From positions 1 to 38,905 of the forward strand of contig CAIQGA010000096.1 of NCBI GenBank assembly GCA_903871235.1: a DNA stretch of 38,905 bases, written 5' to 3'. The stretch comes from an uncultured Chlorobiaceae bacterium (GTDB taxonomy: Bacteria > Bacteroidota > Chlorobiia > Chlorobiales > Chlorobiaceae). Under the pieces are notes generated by a model. That model was not told the DNA's origin, made no database searches, and saw only the letters and a list, made by a program, of their open reading frames with translations. A program made the position numbers and the translations under genes. Below are positions 15,333-23,812 of this stretch, one piece after another (position 1 is the first letter of the stretch; every line of letters starts with the position of its first letter).

Positions 15333-17900
15333 ATGTCACTCTTCAAAAGAAAAGACTCCCTTCCCATTCCTCCGCTGGATGCGGAAAAATATACGACGGT
15401 GTGCCAGTACTGTAGCGCCGGTTGCGGTTATAACGTCTTTGTCTGGCCTGAAAAAAGAAGCGGAACCGCAAAATCGAATGCATTTCATGTTGATCTGTCG
15501 CAGCAAAATCAGTTACTCTCAGGGTTTTCCTACACGGAGACCATGCACAACGTCATCACCCGCAAAAATGGCAACAAATACAACCTTGCCATCATTCCAG
15601 CAAAAGAGTCACGCATCAACAAGGGCGACTACTCCATCCGGGGCGGCACCAATGCACAGACGGCCTACACTCCAACTGGCCACACCAAGGATCGTCTGAA
15701 AGATCCCCTGCTCAGAAAAGAGAATGGTTTTGTAGCCATCTCCTGGGATGATGCCGTTGAAATCATCGCAACGGTGACCAAAAGCTCCATCGACAAATAC
15801 GGAGCCGACAGTATTGCCATGAAGTTTTATGACCATGGAAGTTCCGGTCTTGGATTTGAAGATAACTGGGGTGCTGGCAAGCTCTTTTTAAGCGGAATCC
15901 AGACACACTATCTCTCAATTCACAACCGTCCGGCATACAACTCCGAGGTGTGGGGTTCAAGAGAGCGCGGTATGCATGAGCTCAACTACGATGTTGATGA
16001 TGCTCGTCTGGCCGATACCATTGTGCTCTGGGGAGCAAATGCCTACGAAAGCGCCACAGTTTTTTTCACCGAACACATCATGCCAAACCTTCAGGGTGGC
16101 TCTGTTGAAGAGAAAAAGCAGGAATTTGATGCTGGAGAACCAGCCGAAGAGGGACGCATTATTGTTATTGACCCCCGCAAAAATGCCACAATAACCGTCA
16201 GCCAGGATATTAATGCCGAGCGGGTTCTGCATCTTCGTCCAAACCTTGGGACTGACTGGATTCTGGCCAATGCCCTTGCAAGAATTGCGTGGGAAAACAA
16301 ATGGTACGACAGTGACTACCTTCAGAAACGTACCGACATGGTGACTTTTGAAGCCTACAAGAGCAAATCTCTTCAGCTTGCAAAGTCGCTCGACGCCGTG
16401 CTTGCTGACGCGGAAAAGATTACAGGAATATCGAGAAAAGAGATGGAAGAGGCTGCAGGATGGATTGCCAAACCCAAAACGGGCGGTTTCAAGCGCAGAA
16501 CCCTCACCCTGTATGAAAAGGGCATCATCTGGAATATGAAGAATTATGACCAGGTTGCCGCCATAGCACAGCTCAATGTGCTTACCAGCAATGTCGGAAG
16601 GCCGGGTACCGGGTGCGGACGACTTGGCGGTCACCAGGAGGGCTATGTAAGACCAGGCGCTCCAACTCCAGGCTCCATCTATGCCGGTGGCCCTCCAAAG
16701 AACGTCGACAACTATATCACTGGTGGTGGCGGAAAGATTTACTGGGTCGGCGCAACAGACCCCTATCTCTCAACACCGAACAGCAAGTTTTTCAAAAAAT
16801 CGGTCAAGAAACGGGCAACCAACCTGCTCGATTATCTCGATAACGGCGGTATTCCTTCTGACCCCAAAGCCTATATCGCAAAGGTTCTTGAGGCATTTGA
16901 AAAGACTGACGGTCTCTTCATGATTGTGCAGGATATCTACAGGACGCACACCTCCGAGGATGCCATGCTGATCCTTCCTGCTGCCGGATGGGGTGAAGCT
17001 GTTGACACCTCGATAAATTGCCACAGCCGTCTGTTGAGAATTTATGACAAGTTCCTTGATGCGCCTGGAGAGGCCCTGCCTGACTGGAAGATTCTCGCAC
17101 TTGTTGGCAACAAACTCAAAGCACTCTACGAAGCTGACGGGAACAAGGTTATGGCAGAGCGCTTCAGCGGTATGGAGTGGAAGAACGATGCTGAGGTCTT
17201 TGAGGCCGGGTCGCACGAATTCGGCGATAACAAAGCCACAGAGAGCGAGGAAGCCAGACTTTCAGCGGAGTGCTACAAAGGGGTAACGCATGAGATGCTG
17301 CGCAAACTTGGCAACGAGGGCATCCAGACCCCGGTGCGCCAGGATCCCGCTACCGGCAAGCTGATTGGGACCAAACGCCGTTACAAGTACAGCTTTGCAT
17401 CAAAGGATGGACTGTTCAAATGGTACGGCACCGATGCATGGACAGGCTATCCTGCGGAAGTGGCAAAGTATGTCGACAATCCAGCCTATCCCTACTGGTT
17501 CACCACAGGACGCTCCCAGCATGTCTGGCAGACCATGTACAACGACAAGAGAATTCCTGAGAAGCTTTTGACCGTACCCCTTCCTTATCTGGAAATTCAC
17601 CCGAATGATGCCGTCAAGCTCAATCTGAAAACCGGTGAGATGGCGGAGGTGTTCAATGAGGAGGGTTCATGTCTGGCTCTTGTCTATGTCAATGATGCCA
17701 CAAAACCGGGCCTTGTTTTTGGGCTGATGTACCATGCAAAGGGGACAATGAACAACCTGACCTCCTCCTATACCGATCCAAAAACCACCATTCCGTGGTA
17801 CAAGGGGACAAAGGTCGGCGTGAAAAAGTATACCGGCAAGCTTGATGATGCCATTAAAACGGTAAGTCTCCTGTCGAACAACGATTTCACCACTTCATAG
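15333..17900 (+). CDS. aioA: AioA-like molybdopterin oxidoreductase, catalytic subunit
   Basis: An 855-residue DMSO-reductase-family enzyme of the arsenite oxidase clade. Cys24, Cys27 and Cys31 (CQYCSAGCGY) bind the [3Fe-4S] cluster; there is no fourth Cys, as in AioA. Colinear AioA-like blocks follow: IHNRPAYNSE, LTLYEKGIIWNMKNY, RLGGHQEGYVRP. Arg430 and His434 match two arsenite-binding residues, and a Glu at 216 matches a third. The conserved His after NSEC in AioA is Trp207 here (NSEVWGSRE). No own signal peptide, consistent with co-export with the Rieske subunit 14 nt upstream. Arsenite is the default guess; the related iodate reductase clade or an unknown substrate is possible. No cytochrome or ars gene is adjacent. 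Confidence 0.78.
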   Translation: MSLFKRKDSLPIPPLDAEKYTTVCQYCSAGCGYNVFVWPEKRSGTAKSNAFHVDLSQQNQLLSGFSYTETMHNVITRKNGNKYNLAIIPAKESRINKGDYSIRGGTNAQTAYTPTGHTKDRLKDPLLRKENGFVAISWDDAVEIIATVTKSSIDKYGADSIAMKFYDHGSSGLGFEDNWGAGKLFLSGIQTHYLSIHNRPAYNSEVWGSRERGMHELNYDVDDARLADTIVLWGANAYESATVFFTEHIMPNLQGGSVEEKKQEFDAGEPAEEGRIIVIDPRKNATITVSQDINAERVLHLRPNLGTDWILANALARIAWENKWYDSDYLQKRTDMVTFEAYKSKSLQLAKSLDAVLADAEKITGISRKEMEEAAGWIAKPKTGGFKRRTLTLYEKGIIWNMKNYDQVAAIAQLNVLTSNVGRPGTGCGRLGGHQEGYVRPGAPTPGSIYAGGPPKNVDNYITGGGGKIYWVGATDPYLSTPNSKFFKKSVKKRATNLLDYLDNGGIPSDPKAYIAKVLEAFEKTDGLFMIVQDIYRTHTSEDAMLILPAAGWGEAVDTSINCHSRLLRIYDKFLDAPGEALPDWKILALVGNKLKALYEADGNKVMAERFSGMEWKNDAEVFEAGSHEFGDNKATESEEARLSAECYKGVTHEMLRKLGNEGIQTPVRQDPATGKLIGTKRRYKYSFASKDGLFKWYGTDAWTGYPAEVAKYVDNPAYPYWFTTGRSQHVWQTMYNDKRIPEKLLTVPLPYLEIHPNDAVKLNLKTGEMAEVFNEEGSCLALVYVNDATKPGLVFGLMYHAKGTMNNLTSSYTDPKTTIPWYKGTKVGVKKYTGKLDDAIKTVSLLSNNDFTTS

Positions 17901-17924
17901 CAGTTGGTGAACTCTCTTGCAGTG

Positions 17925-17964
17925 AAAAAGGCGCTGGCTCATGAAAAAGAGCAGCGCCTTTTTT
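17925..17964 (+). terminator. Intrinsic terminator after the AioA-like gene
   Basis: AAAAAGGCGCTG (17925-17936) pairs with CAGCGCCTTTTT (17952-17963) around a 15-nt loop and leads into a T-run, 25 nt after the aioA-like stop. It ends the oxidoreductase transcript and separates it from moaA, which therefore needs its own promoter or readthrough. Confidence 0.85.
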
Positions 17965-18002
17965 CTTCATAACAGAGTATATTGAAAATTTACCCCTTCA
18001 GC

Positions 18003-18998
18003 ATGAGCACTGCCTCCCGGAGTTCCCTTGTCGATACGTTTCACCGGACTGTCGACTATGTCCGCATTGCCGTCACTTCACAGTGCAACCTGAGATGCTC
18101 CTACTGCATGAGTGAAGCACATGAAGAGAAAACAACGGTTCACTCTGTTCTGAGTAAAGAAGAAATTGTTACCATCATGACGGTGCTGGCCAGCCTTGGC
18201 GTTACCAAGATGCGTTTTACCGGTGGTGAGCCCCTTTTGCGCAGGGATATTGCGGAGTTGGTTGGTGAGGCAAAAAAAAACAGCTCGATAGCAACCGTCG
18301 GCCTCACAACCAACGGTCTCCTGCTCGACCGCTCTCTTCCTGCTCTGATTGATGCCGGCATTGACGCCATCAACTTCAGTATCGACACGCTTGATCGCCA
18401 GAGATATCACACTATAACACGACGCGACGAGTACCGGCGGGTACGGGGAAATCTCGATAAGCTGCTCGACACTGAGCATATTGCCGTGAAACTCAACGTG
18501 GTACTCATGCGCGATATCAACAGTGATGAGATAAGCCGCTTTGTTGATTTTACCAGAGAGCACGCTATAACCGTGCGATTTATGGAGCTGCAACCCTTTG
18601 ACGATAATCAAATCTGGCGAACCGGACGATTTCTCAGCGCCGATAAAATTCAGGAGTTGCTGAACGCTCACTATCCCGATCTCCAGACCCTCACAGGCTC
18701 TGCAACCGAGTATTTCAGTTACACCCTGCCCGGGCACAAGGGCTCAATTGCCATCATTCCTGCATTTACAAGAAATTTCTGCAGCCAGTGCAACAAGATC
18801 CGCATCACTTCGGACGGTAAAATCATCAGTTGCCTCTATGACAAAGAGGGGCTGGAACTGCTTCCGCTGCTTCGCCGTAACGCTGGCGATCAGGCTTTGA
18901 CCGATCTTTTCAAAAAAGCAGTCGCACAGAAACCCGAAGATGGCAAACATTCCACCAGAGATGCTGTCAGAACGAGCATGTCGGAGATTGGCGGGTAA
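18003..18998 (+). CDS. moaA: GTP 3',8-cyclase MoaA
   Basis: MoaA is the radical-SAM enzyme that starts Moco synthesis by converting GTP to 3',8-cyclo-GTP, the substrate of MoaC. The N-terminal cluster motif CNLRCSYC (CxxxCxxC) binds SAM; the C-terminal second cluster is FCSQCNKIRITSDG plus the later Cys in IISCLYD; and the protein ends in the required GG (MSEIGG). FTGGEPLLRRDI is the SAM-binding GGEP motif. I chose ATG 18003 over a TTG at 17982 because it gives a normal 331-residue length. It sits apart from moaC, behind the terminator of the AioA-like gene, and faces the MOSC gene tail to tail with 5 nt between stops. Confidence 0.94.
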   Translation: MSTASRSSLVDTFHRTVDYVRIAVTSQCNLRCSYCMSEAHEEKTTVHSVLSKEEIVTIMTVLASLGVTKMRFTGGEPLLRRDIAELVGEAKKNSSIATVGLTTNGLLLDRSLPALIDAGIDAINFSIDTLDRQRYHTITRRDEYRRVRGNLDKLLDTEHIAVKLNVVLMRDINSDEISRFVDFTREHAITVRFMELQPFDDNQIWRTGRFLSADKIQELLNAHYPDLQTLTGSATEYFSYTLPGHKGSIAIIPAFTRNFCSQCNKIRITSDGKIISCLYDKEGLELLPLLRRNAGDQALTDLFKKAVAQKPEDGKHSTRDAVRTSMSEIGG

Positions 18999-19003
18999 AA
19001 GAT

Positions 19004-19432
19004 TTATCTGACAGCCATGCCCGGCACAATCGTTCCGCCCTGCACGACCCGACAGAAAATCCCCTCCTTTGGCATGATGCACTCTCCCGTTGCCACTTTT
19101 ATGGCACACCCCGAATTATGGCACTCCTTGCCGATCTGGGTAATCTCAAGAAGAACCGCATCGCCAACCCGCAGAGAGTCGCCAACAATAAGTCCCGAAA
19201 GATCGATACCCCGCGTCACAATATTTTCAGCAAACATACCGTGATCAAGCTCCGCCATTTTTTCACGCATCCGGTCGATACTCTCACCTGCAAGAATGGA
19301 AACCTGCCGATGCCAATCCCCTGCGTGGGCATCTCCCTCTATTCCCCACTCAGGCCTCAGCGCAATCTGGCTGACAACTTTTTTTACGGTTCCCTTTTCC
19401 GTACTGATGCAGACCGCTTCTACAAAACCCAT
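19004..19432 (-). CDS. MOSC-domain protein
   Basis: A 142-residue single MOSC domain (MOCO sulfurase C-terminal type): WGIEGDAHAGDWHRQVSILA is the family hallmark, followed by FAENIVTRGIDL and the ITQIGKECHNSGCAI block with the conserved Cys. MOSC proteins bind Moco and handle sulfur for Mo enzymes; standalone forms such as YiiM-like proteins reduce N-hydroxylated compounds with partners. The location next to moaA fits a cofactor-related job. I start at ATG 19432, preceded by AAAGGGTT, because MGFVEAVCIS is where the domain begins; the longer frame to 19489 adds an atypical tail. Convergent with moaA. Confidence 0.85.
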   Translation of the reverse strand: MGFVEAVCISTEKGTVKKVVSQIALRPEWGIEGDAHAGDWHRQVSILAGESIDRMREKMAELDHGMFAENIVTRGIDLSGLIVGDSLRVGDAVLLEITQIGKECHNSGCAIKVATGECIMPKEGIFCRVVQGGTIVPGMAVR

Positions 19433-19600
19433 AACCCTTTGTAATTTTAGTGTTACATCTGGTTGCGACTTACCCATAAACCGATGCAAAAAAATCGTTC
19501 ACTCCCATTGCGGCTTAAACAAGCATGAGCGTAATATAAGAGAGGGTGTCGCCAAAGCAGAAATCTCTTCTTCAGAACTCATGCAAGGTAGTTTTTGATC

Positions 19601-20587
19601 ATGATTTTTTTGTACCTTCCAAGAAATATCTTTCGAAACAAGTACAACGACCTGTCGGATTTGAAGCACCTTACTGGATTATGCAATATCCCGGCCAGTG
19701 ACATCACCGGCATACTCAACATGGCCGCCGGATTTAAAAAGGAGTTGACCGCTGCCAACCCCTCTTTTGAGCCATCTCTTCAGAACAAACGCATTGCGCT
19801 GGTTTTTTTTGAAAACTCAACCCGCACCCGATTTTCTTTTGAAATAGCCGCTCGCTACCTCGGCGCAGGAACACTGAACTTCAGTGCCTCATCGAGCAGC
19901 GTCAGCAAGGGAGAGAGCCTGAGCGATACCATCAAAAACCTTGAAGCGATGCGGGTGGATGCCTTTATTTTGCGCCATCCCTCTTCAGGAGCTGCTGACC
20001 TCATCACTCAAATCACCTCAAAAAATGTCATCAATGCCGGGGACGGTTCACATGAGCACCCGACACAGGCGCTACTCGACATGTTCACGCTCCGCGACCA
20101 TTTTGGAAAAATTGAAGGGCTTAAAGTGATCATTATCGGTGACGTGCTGCACAGCCGGGTCGCCCGTTCAAATATTTATGGTCTCCTTACTGCCGGTGCA
20201 AAGGTTGGCCTCTGCTGCCCGGTCACCCTCATGCCTCCCGATGCCGACCGGCTCGGCGTCACCCTCTTTACCAATCTCGATCAAGCCATTGCCTGGGCCG
20301 ACACAGCAATCGTGCTTCGCCTGCAACTGGAACGGGCTACAGGCGGCTACCTGCCCTCGCTTGAAGAGTATTCGGTCCATTACGGCCTGACCGATGAACG
20401 GCTTGAACGGGTACAGAAACATCTGCTGGTGCTTCATCCAGGGCCCATAAACCGTGAAATCGAAATATCCAACAATGTTGCCGACCGCATACAGCCACCG
20501 GGCTATTCAAAAAGCATGTTGCTTGAGCAAGTAACCAATGGCGTCGCAATCCGTATGGCAGTGCTGCAAACCCTGCTTGCCAACTAA
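19601..20587 (+). CDS. pyrB: Aspartate carbamoyltransferase catalytic chain
   Basis: PyrB makes N-carbamoyl-aspartate from carbamoyl phosphate and aspartate, the committed step of pyrimidine synthesis. The phosphate-binding loop FENSTRTRFSFE, the HPTQALLDM aspartate/carbamoyl phosphate segment and the LHPGPINR substrate loop are intact, and the 328-residue length is normal for the catalytic chain. No pyrI regulatory chain follows, so this is an unregulated or PyrC-associated class. ATG 19601 is preferred over the TTG two codons earlier; AAGGTAG about 11 nt upstream is a weak ribosome binding site. It stands between the Moco genes and an exported protein gene 53 nt on, which is probably not functionally linked. 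Confidence 0.94.
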   Translation: MIFLYLPRNIFRNKYNDLSDLKHLTGLCNIPASDITGILNMAAGFKKELTAANPSFEPSLQNKRIALVFFENSTRTRFSFEIAARYLGAGTLNFSASSSSVSKGESLSDTIKNLEAMRVDAFILRHPSSGAADLITQITSKNVINAGDGSHEHPTQALLDMFTLRDHFGKIEGLKVIIIGDVLHSRVARSNIYGLLTAGAKVGLCCPVTLMPPDADRLGVTLFTNLDQAIAWADTAIVLRLQLERATGGYLPSLEEYSVHYGLTDERLERVQKHLLVLHPGPINREIEISNNVADRIQPPGYSKSMLLEQVTNGVAIRMAVLQTLLAN

Positions 20588-20640
20588 AAAAACTTCATTT
20601 ACCAATGACTGTCGCTCGCTAACCCCTTCAACTCTTTGCC

Positions 20641-21516
20641 ATGAAAAACAGATCATGCATCAACAAGGCGCTTTTCATTCTGACAGCGATGCTCCTGATC
20701 ACCATGAATAACGCCAAAGCAGAACCACTGCTGCACCCGACCTTCAACACCCTCTTCAAACCGCTTCTCGCCGACCCGACGGAACCAAGAATTGCCGTCA
20801 TGCCCTGGCTTGAAAAGCGCCACTTGCAGCTCGATATCGGCACCTCGGTCGATCTCTACAAAAGCGACAACAAGAATTTTGCTGCCGGTGTTGATTTTGC
20901 CACATACTCTCTTTTGAACAGAGGTGACAATTTCAAGTTCCCGGTTGACGCCATCGATTATCTCTTCGGTATCAACGCAAGCTGGAAACAACCGGTAAGC
21001 ATTGGCTCGCTCCCTTTTGATGAATTGAGCGGAAAAATCCGACTCAGCCACATCTCGGCCCATTTTGAAGATGGCCACTATGACGAGGCGACCCACGACT
21101 GGATTCAGGGTGACTGCCCGCTCGACATACCCTTTACCTACAGCCGGGAGTTCGTCAATCTTGTTGTGGCGCTCAGCTCGCCAAAGCATCGGGTCTATGC
21201 CGGATACCAGTACCTCTATCACTCCATCCCTGACGGCATCAATCCACACTCGTTCCAGGCGGGCGCTGAACTCTCCACGCCAGGCAATACCTATCTCGCG
21301 GCAGACTTCAAGCTGCTGCCGATCTGGCAGGCATCGCTTGACGAGACAAGAGGATACCGTGGCACATGGAACCTGCAGGCCGGAATGCGTCTCAAGAGCA
21401 TCGGGCTTGAAAACGTGAGGGTTGCATGCAACTATTTTTCAGGGATGAGCCGTCACGGCATGTACTTCTATCGCCCGGAAAGTTATACGACCCTGGGATG
21501 CATCGTCGATCTCTGA
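20641..21516 (+). CDS. Exported DUF1207-like outer membrane protein
   Basis: A 291-residue protein with a Sec signal peptide (ALFILTAMLLITMNNAKA, cleavage near residue 27). The mature part is rich in alternating aromatic/polar strands, with short motifs LLADPTEPRIAV, YSREFVNLVVAL and HRVYAGYQYLYHSI, which resemble DUF1207 proteins (assignment from memory). A beta-barrel or barrel-associated protein in the outer membrane or periplasm is likely. Molecular function is unknown. It follows pyrB by 53 nt without a clear ribosome binding site or terminator in between, so readthrough from pyrB is possible. A hairpin 160 nt after its stop may terminate it. Confidence 0.65.
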   Translation: MKNRSCINKALFILTAMLLITMNNAKAEPLLHPTFNTLFKPLLADPTEPRIAVMPWLEKRHLQLDIGTSVDLYKSDNKNFAAGVDFATYSLLNRGDNFKFPVDAIDYLFGINASWKQPVSIGSLPFDELSGKIRLSHISAHFEDGHYDEATHDWIQGDCPLDIPFTYSREFVNLVVALSSPKHRVYAGYQYLYHSIPDGINPHSFQAGAELSTPGNTYLAADFKLLPIWQASLDETRGYRGTWNLQAGMRLKSIGLENVRVACNYFSGMSRHGMYFYRPESYTTLGCIVDL

Positions 21517-21676
21517 ACATAACCGAATGCGGAGTATATTCTGCGTACACAAGAAATAACGACAACGTATAACAAAAAAAAAGGAGTCGAAGGCTGGCAC
21601 TGAAACTTCGAACTTGTTCGTTTTATAATATTCTTTATTACATTTACCCATATTAATAAAGAAGTTTCTAATCCCG

Positions 21677-21710
21677 TTCCTGACCTTTTGAAAGGTCAGG
21701 AATTGTTTTT
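21677..21710 (+). terminator. Strong hairpin with T-run between the DUF1207-like gene and the porin
   Basis: TTCCTGACCTTT (21677-21688) pairs perfectly with AAAGGTCAGGAA (21691-21702), followed by TTGTTTTT. It is a good intrinsic terminator but lies 160 nt after the upstream stop and only about 50 nt before the porin ATG. It may therefore be part of the porin leader, where it could act as an attenuator or mRNA stabiliser. Confidence 0.65.
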
Positions 21711-21758
21711 CTTGTTACCGAACACAACAACACACACACAACCTAACGGAGAAAACAG

Positions 21759-22925
21759 ATGAAAAAAATGCTTTCGCTTGCAGCAATGCTTGCGGTACTC
21801 TCTTATGCCAACCCGGCTTCGGCTGAACTGAAATTCGGAGGAGATGCTTCTGTTCGCCTGAGAAGCGAGTTTAACGATACCGAGGTAAACAGCGTCAATA
21901 GCTCAACCAGTGAAGAACTCAAGTTCCAGTACAGAATCCGTCTGAAGGCTTCGGCTGATTTGGGCAGTGGCTACTTCTTCAAAGCTTTAGTGCAGAGCGA
22001 AGAGACTGCTGCAGGATCACCCGTCGCAGGAGGCTGGGCAGAAGTCGGAGACGGAAATAAAGGTGCATACAACATTGAGATCTCGAACTTCTACTTCGGT
22101 CGCGTGATGGAAGAGAGTCACTACCAGATTGGTCGTCTTCCGCTCAACAGCTTCAACAACCCGATTTTTGATCTGGCCTACTATGCAGTTCCTTCTACTG
22201 GTACTGGTCAATTTAGCTCACGCGTTACGGCTGTTGACGTTCCGGTCGCAACCTGGAATTTTGATCGCGTCTTCGGCCTCAACTATGGCACAAAGGTCGG
22301 CAATGGTGATCTTAACGCGACACTTGTAGTTGCAAACAATAATATTACAACAGGTAACAGTCACCTTGAAGGCGACGGTCTTTTCGACGATGGTTATCTC
22401 CTCCACGTTGCCTACAAAACGACCCTTGGCAATGTCACCGTTGAACCGCAGGCCATCATTGCGCTGACCGACCTTCAGAGCTCGTTTATTCTATATAATG
22501 GCTCCCCGATGACTCCCGGTGGCATTTCACCAAACGTCTTCGGTGCCAATGCAACCATTCCGGCAGGCAAGGCAAAAATCGGTCTGAGTGCATTCTACAC
22601 CGTCTGTGAGGACACCGACCAGAATGGTGATCGTGGCAAGGTTGATTACAGCGGTTATCTCCTGAGGCTCAAGGGTGAGTCCGGCCCGGTCATGGCCTGG
22701 ATTGACTACAGCCGCACTGATGACAATTCAGTCGACAGAGTCGCAGACAGCTACGACAACCTCTTTGTCTGGGCACAGTACAACGTCAAGGTCTACGAGT
22801 CTGCTCTGGGCACCTTCAATGTAACGCCAACCATCCGTTACCGTGCTTCAAGCATGGATAACGCCGGTACAACAACCGACTTCGACCAGCTTCGTGGCGA
22901 ACTCTATGCAACCGTGACCTTCTAA
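21759..22925 (+). CDS. Outer membrane beta-barrel porin
   Basis: A 388-residue protein with a clear signal peptide (MKKMLSLAAMLAVLSYANPA, cleaved after ASA near residue 22). The mature chain is a run of amphipathic strands (GDASVRLRSEF, FKFQYRIRLKASADL-like, YLLRLKGESGPVMAWIDYS) and ends in Phe (ELYATVTF), the C-terminal residue recognised by the BAM machinery. It is a general or specific outer membrane channel; the substrate cannot be read from sequence. CGGAGAAAACAG gives a good ribosome binding site, and the gene is flanked by two strong hairpins, suggesting an abundant single-gene mRNA. A usp gene and an MFS transporter follow, so it may feed that transporter. Confidence 0.8.
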   Translation: MKKMLSLAAMLAVLSYANPASAELKFGGDASVRLRSEFNDTEVNSVNSSTSEELKFQYRIRLKASADLGSGYFFKALVQSEETAAGSPVAGGWAEVGDGNKGAYNIEISNFYFGRVMEESHYQIGRLPLNSFNNPIFDLAYYAVPSTGTGQFSSRVTAVDVPVATWNFDRVFGLNYGTKVGNGDLNATLVVANNNITTGNSHLEGDGLFDDGYLLHVAYKTTLGNVTVEPQAIIALTDLQSSFILYNGSPMTPGGISPNVFGANATIPAGKAKIGLSAFYTVCEDTDQNGDRGKVDYSGYLLRLKGESGPVMAWIDYSRTDDNSVDRVADSYDNLFVWAQYNVKVYESALGTFNVTPTIRYRASSMDNAGTTTDFDQLRGELYATVTF

Positions 22926-22943
22926 GTCAGCGGTTCAACTTTC

Positions 22944-22977
22944 AAAAAAAAGCCGCAGGCAACTGCGGCTTTTTTTT
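22944..22977 (+). terminator. Intrinsic terminator of the porin gene
   Basis: AAAAAAAAGCCGCAG (from 22944) pairs with CTGCGGCTTTTTTTT across a GCAA tetraloop (22959-22962), 18 nt after the porin stop. The A-run and T-run on either side make it usable on both strands. Confidence 0.92.
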
Positions 22978-22979
22978 AA

Positions 22980-23292
22980 ATTACGTCCTCGGTGAGCTGT
23001 TTTTTGTTTTACAGGCTCTAATCCTGATAATAACAATTGATACATCACATTTATTTCACGATATTAACGGTCAGGAACCACTAATGTCGTACGCAAACAG
23101 AGAACTGCCTTTATATTTTACAGCGGTAAGGTCTGTTCCTTTTTCTTGTTGATATTCAGTTTATCGTTTTAAATAACCGTCTTGCTTATGCAAGTACAAT
23201 GAGTGTTTGACTGGAAGACCAGTTTTACTGTTCTTTTTCGAAATACGACATTAATCCTTACTATTCTATAATTTAAACACAACAGCGGTACT
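22980..23292 (+). other. 313-bp intergenic region before usp
   Basis: This AT-rich gap contains no supported ORF. It must contain the usp promoter; TATAAT at about 23266 is a possible -10 element some 25 nt before the start codon, but no good -35 is paired with it. A short ACTGG-N4-CCAGT palindrome lies at about 23211-23224. I see no repeats, tRNA or riboswitch-like structure. Confidence 0.4.
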
Positions 23293-23730
23293 ATGATTAC
23301 CATTAAAAAAATCATCTGCCCGGTTGATTTCTCTGAATTGTCGCGCAAAGCGCTGCAGTACGCCAACGAGTTTGCAAGGCTCTCCAACGGAAAAGTCTTT
23401 CTTGTCGGCGTCATTGAAAACGACCCAACCATCACCTATTCTCGTGGTCTTGAAAAAGATCGTGTGGAAGAAGAACAGAAACTTGTTGCGCTGATTGAAG
23501 AGGAGAAAATGGCTGGCATTGTGGCCGATTATGTCATCTACGAAGGATTTGCCGAAGAGTGCATTCTTGATTATGCAAAACGGCAGGAGGCAGACGTCAT
23601 TATCATGGGCTCACACGGACGCCGTGGCCTGAAACGCATGATTCTCGGAAGCGTTGCAGAGCATGTGATCCGCCGTGCCCCATGCCCGGTGCTTGTTGTG
23701 AAGGAGAACGAGCATGAGTTTATCGATTAA
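23293..23730 (+). CDS. Universal stress protein, UspA family
   Basis: A 145-residue single-domain Usp. It opens with ITIKKIICPVDFSELSRKAL and ends with the ATP-binding signature GSHGRRGLKRMILGSVAEHV (G-2x-G-9x-G-S), followed by APCPVLVVKE. This marks the ATP-binding class. Such proteins form cytoplasmic dimers and often sit next to transporters, whose activity they can modulate; here an MFS gene starts 82 nt later on the same strand. That pairing suggests a shared role in stress or uptake but proves nothing. No strong ribosome binding site. Confidence 0.9.
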   Translation: MITIKKIICPVDFSELSRKALQYANEFARLSNGKVFLVGVIENDPTITYSRGLEKDRVEEEQKLVALIEEEKMAGIVADYVIYEGFAEECILDYAKRQEADVIIMGSHGRRGLKRMILGSVAEHVIRRAPCPVLVVKENEHEFID

Positions 23731-23812
23731 ACGAGCGCCTCGCGCTTGAAGTAAGGCGCAAGTGAATGAGTTACTTGCATTACATTTTTTCAAACAATCA
23801 AAGAAAACTTTT

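Noticed and set aside
14830-17900. Iodate reductase (IdrAB) locus
   Set aside because: The Idr loci I know also encode two di-haem cytochrome c peroxidase-like proteins; none is in the neighbourhood. Kept only as a possible relative.
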